Source: Gemmatimonadales bacterium (GTDB lineage Bacteria > Gemmatimonadota > Gemmatimonadetes > Gemmatimonadales > GWC2-71-9). From it: a DNA stretch of 6,359 nucleotides. The stretch covers positions 1-6,359 of the forward strand of contig JAICPP010000186.1 in NCBI GenBank assembly GCA_025929805.1. The letters run 5' to 3'. The notes under the pieces are model-generated. The model did not search any database. It had not been told where the DNA came from and saw only the letters and a list, made by a program, of their open reading frames with translations. Below, in pieces: positions 5,000-6,359 of the stretch (its first letter is position 1; each line of letters begins with the position of its first letter). Position numbers and translations under genes: made by a program.

Positions 5000-6359
5000 G
5001 GCAGCTTGATGCCGAGCCGATCCCACATCTCATCCACCCGACGCCTGGTGTCGGCATCCATTCTGATCAGCTCCGGCCATTCCCGCTCGAAGCCCTCCTC
5101 CTTCCACTTCCTGGTGGCATCGATACCCATCTTGCTGCCATAGGTGAACGCCCTGCTGGAGTGATCGAGAACGTCGATAGGACCCATGGTGAAGCGCACG
5201 TCCCGTTCCGGATCGATATTGTTCAGCGCAATCCACCACGCCTCGTCCGGGTCCCGCACGTTGACATCCTTGTCCACGATCACCAGCACCTTGGCCAACG
5301 ACATCAGCCCCTGGCCCCAGAGGGCGTTCATAACCTTGTACGCCTGACCCGGATACTGCTTGTCGATCGAGACGAACACGAGATTGTGAAAGATTCCGGG
5401 TGCCGGCATGTGATAGTCCACGATCTCGGGGATCGTGAGCTTGAGCAGAGGCAGGAAGATGCGCTCCGTTGCGTGGCCCAGATAGAAGTCCTCCATGGGC
5501 GGCCGGCCGACGAGCGTCGCCGGGTAGATCGGGTCGCGGCGCGAGGTGATGGTCGTGACATGCACCTTGGGGTAATAGTCCGCCAGAGAGTAGAACCCGG
5601 TGTGATCGCCGAAGGGCCCCTCCAGCACGAGGGGCTCCGCCGGATCGATGTAGCCTTCCAGCACCAGCTCTGCTTGGGCCGGCACCACCAGGTCACAGGT
5701 GAGAGCGCGGGCCAGCTCCACCGGTTCTCGCCTCAGAAAACCGGCGAAGAGAAACTCGTCGATGTTGGGGGGAAGCGGCGCGGAGCCTGAGTAGATGCTG
5801 GCGGGATCTCCCCCCAGGGCAATCACCACCGGCATTCGTTCGCCTCGTGCAGCCATGTCACGCCAGTGGGCTGCACCCACCTTGTGCCGCTGCCAGTGCA
5901 TCGCCAGAGTGTTTCGGCCGAGCACCTGCACGCGATACATCCCCACGTTGCGGAGACCCCGTGCCGGATCGGTCGTGATCACCATCGGCAGGGTGATATA
6001 CCGCCCCCCATCGCCGGGCCAAGTGGTGAGAAACGGGATGTCATCGAGGTTCACTGCATCCTGGTGCTGCACTACCTCCTGGCACGGGGGGCGGCCGCCC
6101 TTCAGCCGGGGAGGAAACTTTCCGATCTCGGCCAGCCTGGGCAACATCGCCAGCTTGCCGAACAAGCCCTCGGGCACCTTGAGGTTCAGCATCTCCGATA
6201 TTCGCCCGCCGATGTCATCGAGACTCTCGACCCCGAGCGCCAATCCCATTCTGCGCAACGAGCCGATGAGATTGATGGCCACGGGCTGGGGACTCGGGCG
6301 ATCCTGGTCGAGCAGCACGCGCTCGAACAGGAGCGCGGGGCCACCCCCGGAACTCTTCA
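4945..6359 (-). CDS. ubiD: UbiD-family decarboxylase (MqnL-like), 5' end cut by window
   Basis: Prenylated-FMN-dependent decarboxylase that removes the carboxyl group from a prenylated aromatic acid, partner of UbiX and UbiA. The frame is open to the right edge. Upstream of the GTG at 6318 it reads SSGGGPALLFERV, a conserved part of the UbiD N-terminus, so that GTG is internal and the true start lies outside; 470 residues are visible. Key blocks: PVAINLIGS; NTLAMHWQRHK (5881-5913, cofactor/metal region); EGPFGDH (5602-5622), where Glu and Asp match the catalytic Glu277/Glu282 of fungal Fdc1; and GSKMGIDATRKW (5104-5139). The stretch ALNNIDPERD resembles MqnL of the futalosine menaquinone pathway more than E. 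coli UbiD, from memory. The last roughly 17 residues (after DRLGIKLP) are a Ser/Arg/Gly tail produced by the junction repeat. The stop overlaps the ubiA start by 4 nt. The core is otherwise intact. Confidence 0.93.
   Translation of the reverse strand, partial: KSSGGGPALLFERVLLDQDRPSPQPVAINLIGSLRRMGLALGVESLDDIGGRISEMLNLKVPEGLFGKLAMLPRLAEIGKFPPRLKGGRPPCQEVVQHQDAVNLDDIPFLTTWPGDGGRYITLPMVITTDPARGLRNVGMYRVQVLGRNTLAMHWQRHKVGAAHWRDMAARGERMPVVIALGGDPASIYSGSAPLPPNIDEFLFAGFLRREPVELARALTCDLVVPAQAELVLEGYIDPAEPLVLEGPFGDHTGFYSLADYYPKVHVTTITSRRDPIYPATLVGRPPMEDFYLGHATERIFLPLLKLTIPEIVDYHMPAPGIFHNLVFVSIDKQYPGQAYKVMNALWGQGLMSLAKVLVIVDKDVNVRDPDEAWWIALNNIDPERDVRFTMGPIDVLDHSSRAFTYGSKMGIDATRKWKEEGFEREWPELIRMDADTRRRVDEMWDRLGIKLPDGRSGGRTDSSSRKTSS

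Noticed and set aside
4949..5026. Longer N-terminus for UbiA starting at 5026
   Set aside because: The added residues are read from inside ubiD and the junction repeat. The ATGA overlap at 4948 is the typical arrangement, and the family domain begins later still.
6316..6318. GTG at 6318 as the UbiD start
   Set aside because: The frame continues upstream with conserved UbiD residues (GGGPALLFERV) to the window edge, so it is an internal valine codon.

Overview
The window looks like a piece of a GC-rich bacterial chromosome. Two hand-counted 60-base blocks in the minus-strand genes are 70-72% GC. The lipoprotein (Cys followed by Asp/Asn and a Pro/Glu linker), the short GC-rich tandem repeats and the gene style remind me of Gemmatimonadota or a similar soil/sediment lineage. 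That is an impression from style, not a proven assignment.

Layout. A sulfotransferase-family gene lies on the plus strand at the left (7-801, open at the window edge) and is clearly poorer in GC than the rest. It converges on a tightly packed minus-strand gene train that fills the remainder. In transcription order, right to left, this is: a UbiD-family prenylated-FMN decarboxylase (cut by the right edge); a UbiA-family polyprenyltransferase overlapping it by 4 nt; a 196-bp spacer holding a large inverted repeat built of 8-nt units; ubiX flavin prenyltransferase; an alpha/beta-hydrolase lipoprotein overlapping ubiX by 4 nt; a YfcE/MJ0936-type metallophosphoesterase overlapping by 1 nt; and a CBM9/DOMON-like protein 2 nt further on.

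How the genes work together. UbiX makes prenylated FMN, the cofactor of UbiD-type decarboxylases. UbiA-type enzymes attach a polyprenyl tail to an aromatic acid, which UbiD then decarboxylates. The three genes therefore form one quinone-biosynthesis module. The wording of the UbiA active-site motifs and the UbiD C-terminal half is closer, from memory, to the MqnP/MqnL enzymes of the futalosine menaquinone route than to E. coli UbiA/UbiD. The three downstream genes have no known role in that pathway but appear translationally coupled to it.

Most unusual are two inverted repeats flanking ubiA. One is an imperfect 29-nt pair (27/29) with a 95-nt centre in the ubiA-ubiX spacer. The other is a 26-nt pair (21/26) with a 37-nt centre spanning the ubiD/ubiA junction. 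The second is translated into a low-complexity UbiD tail and a low-complexity UbiA N-terminus. I see no CRISPR array, tRNA, rRNA, transposase or defence system, and nothing that amounts to a clearly new biological system.
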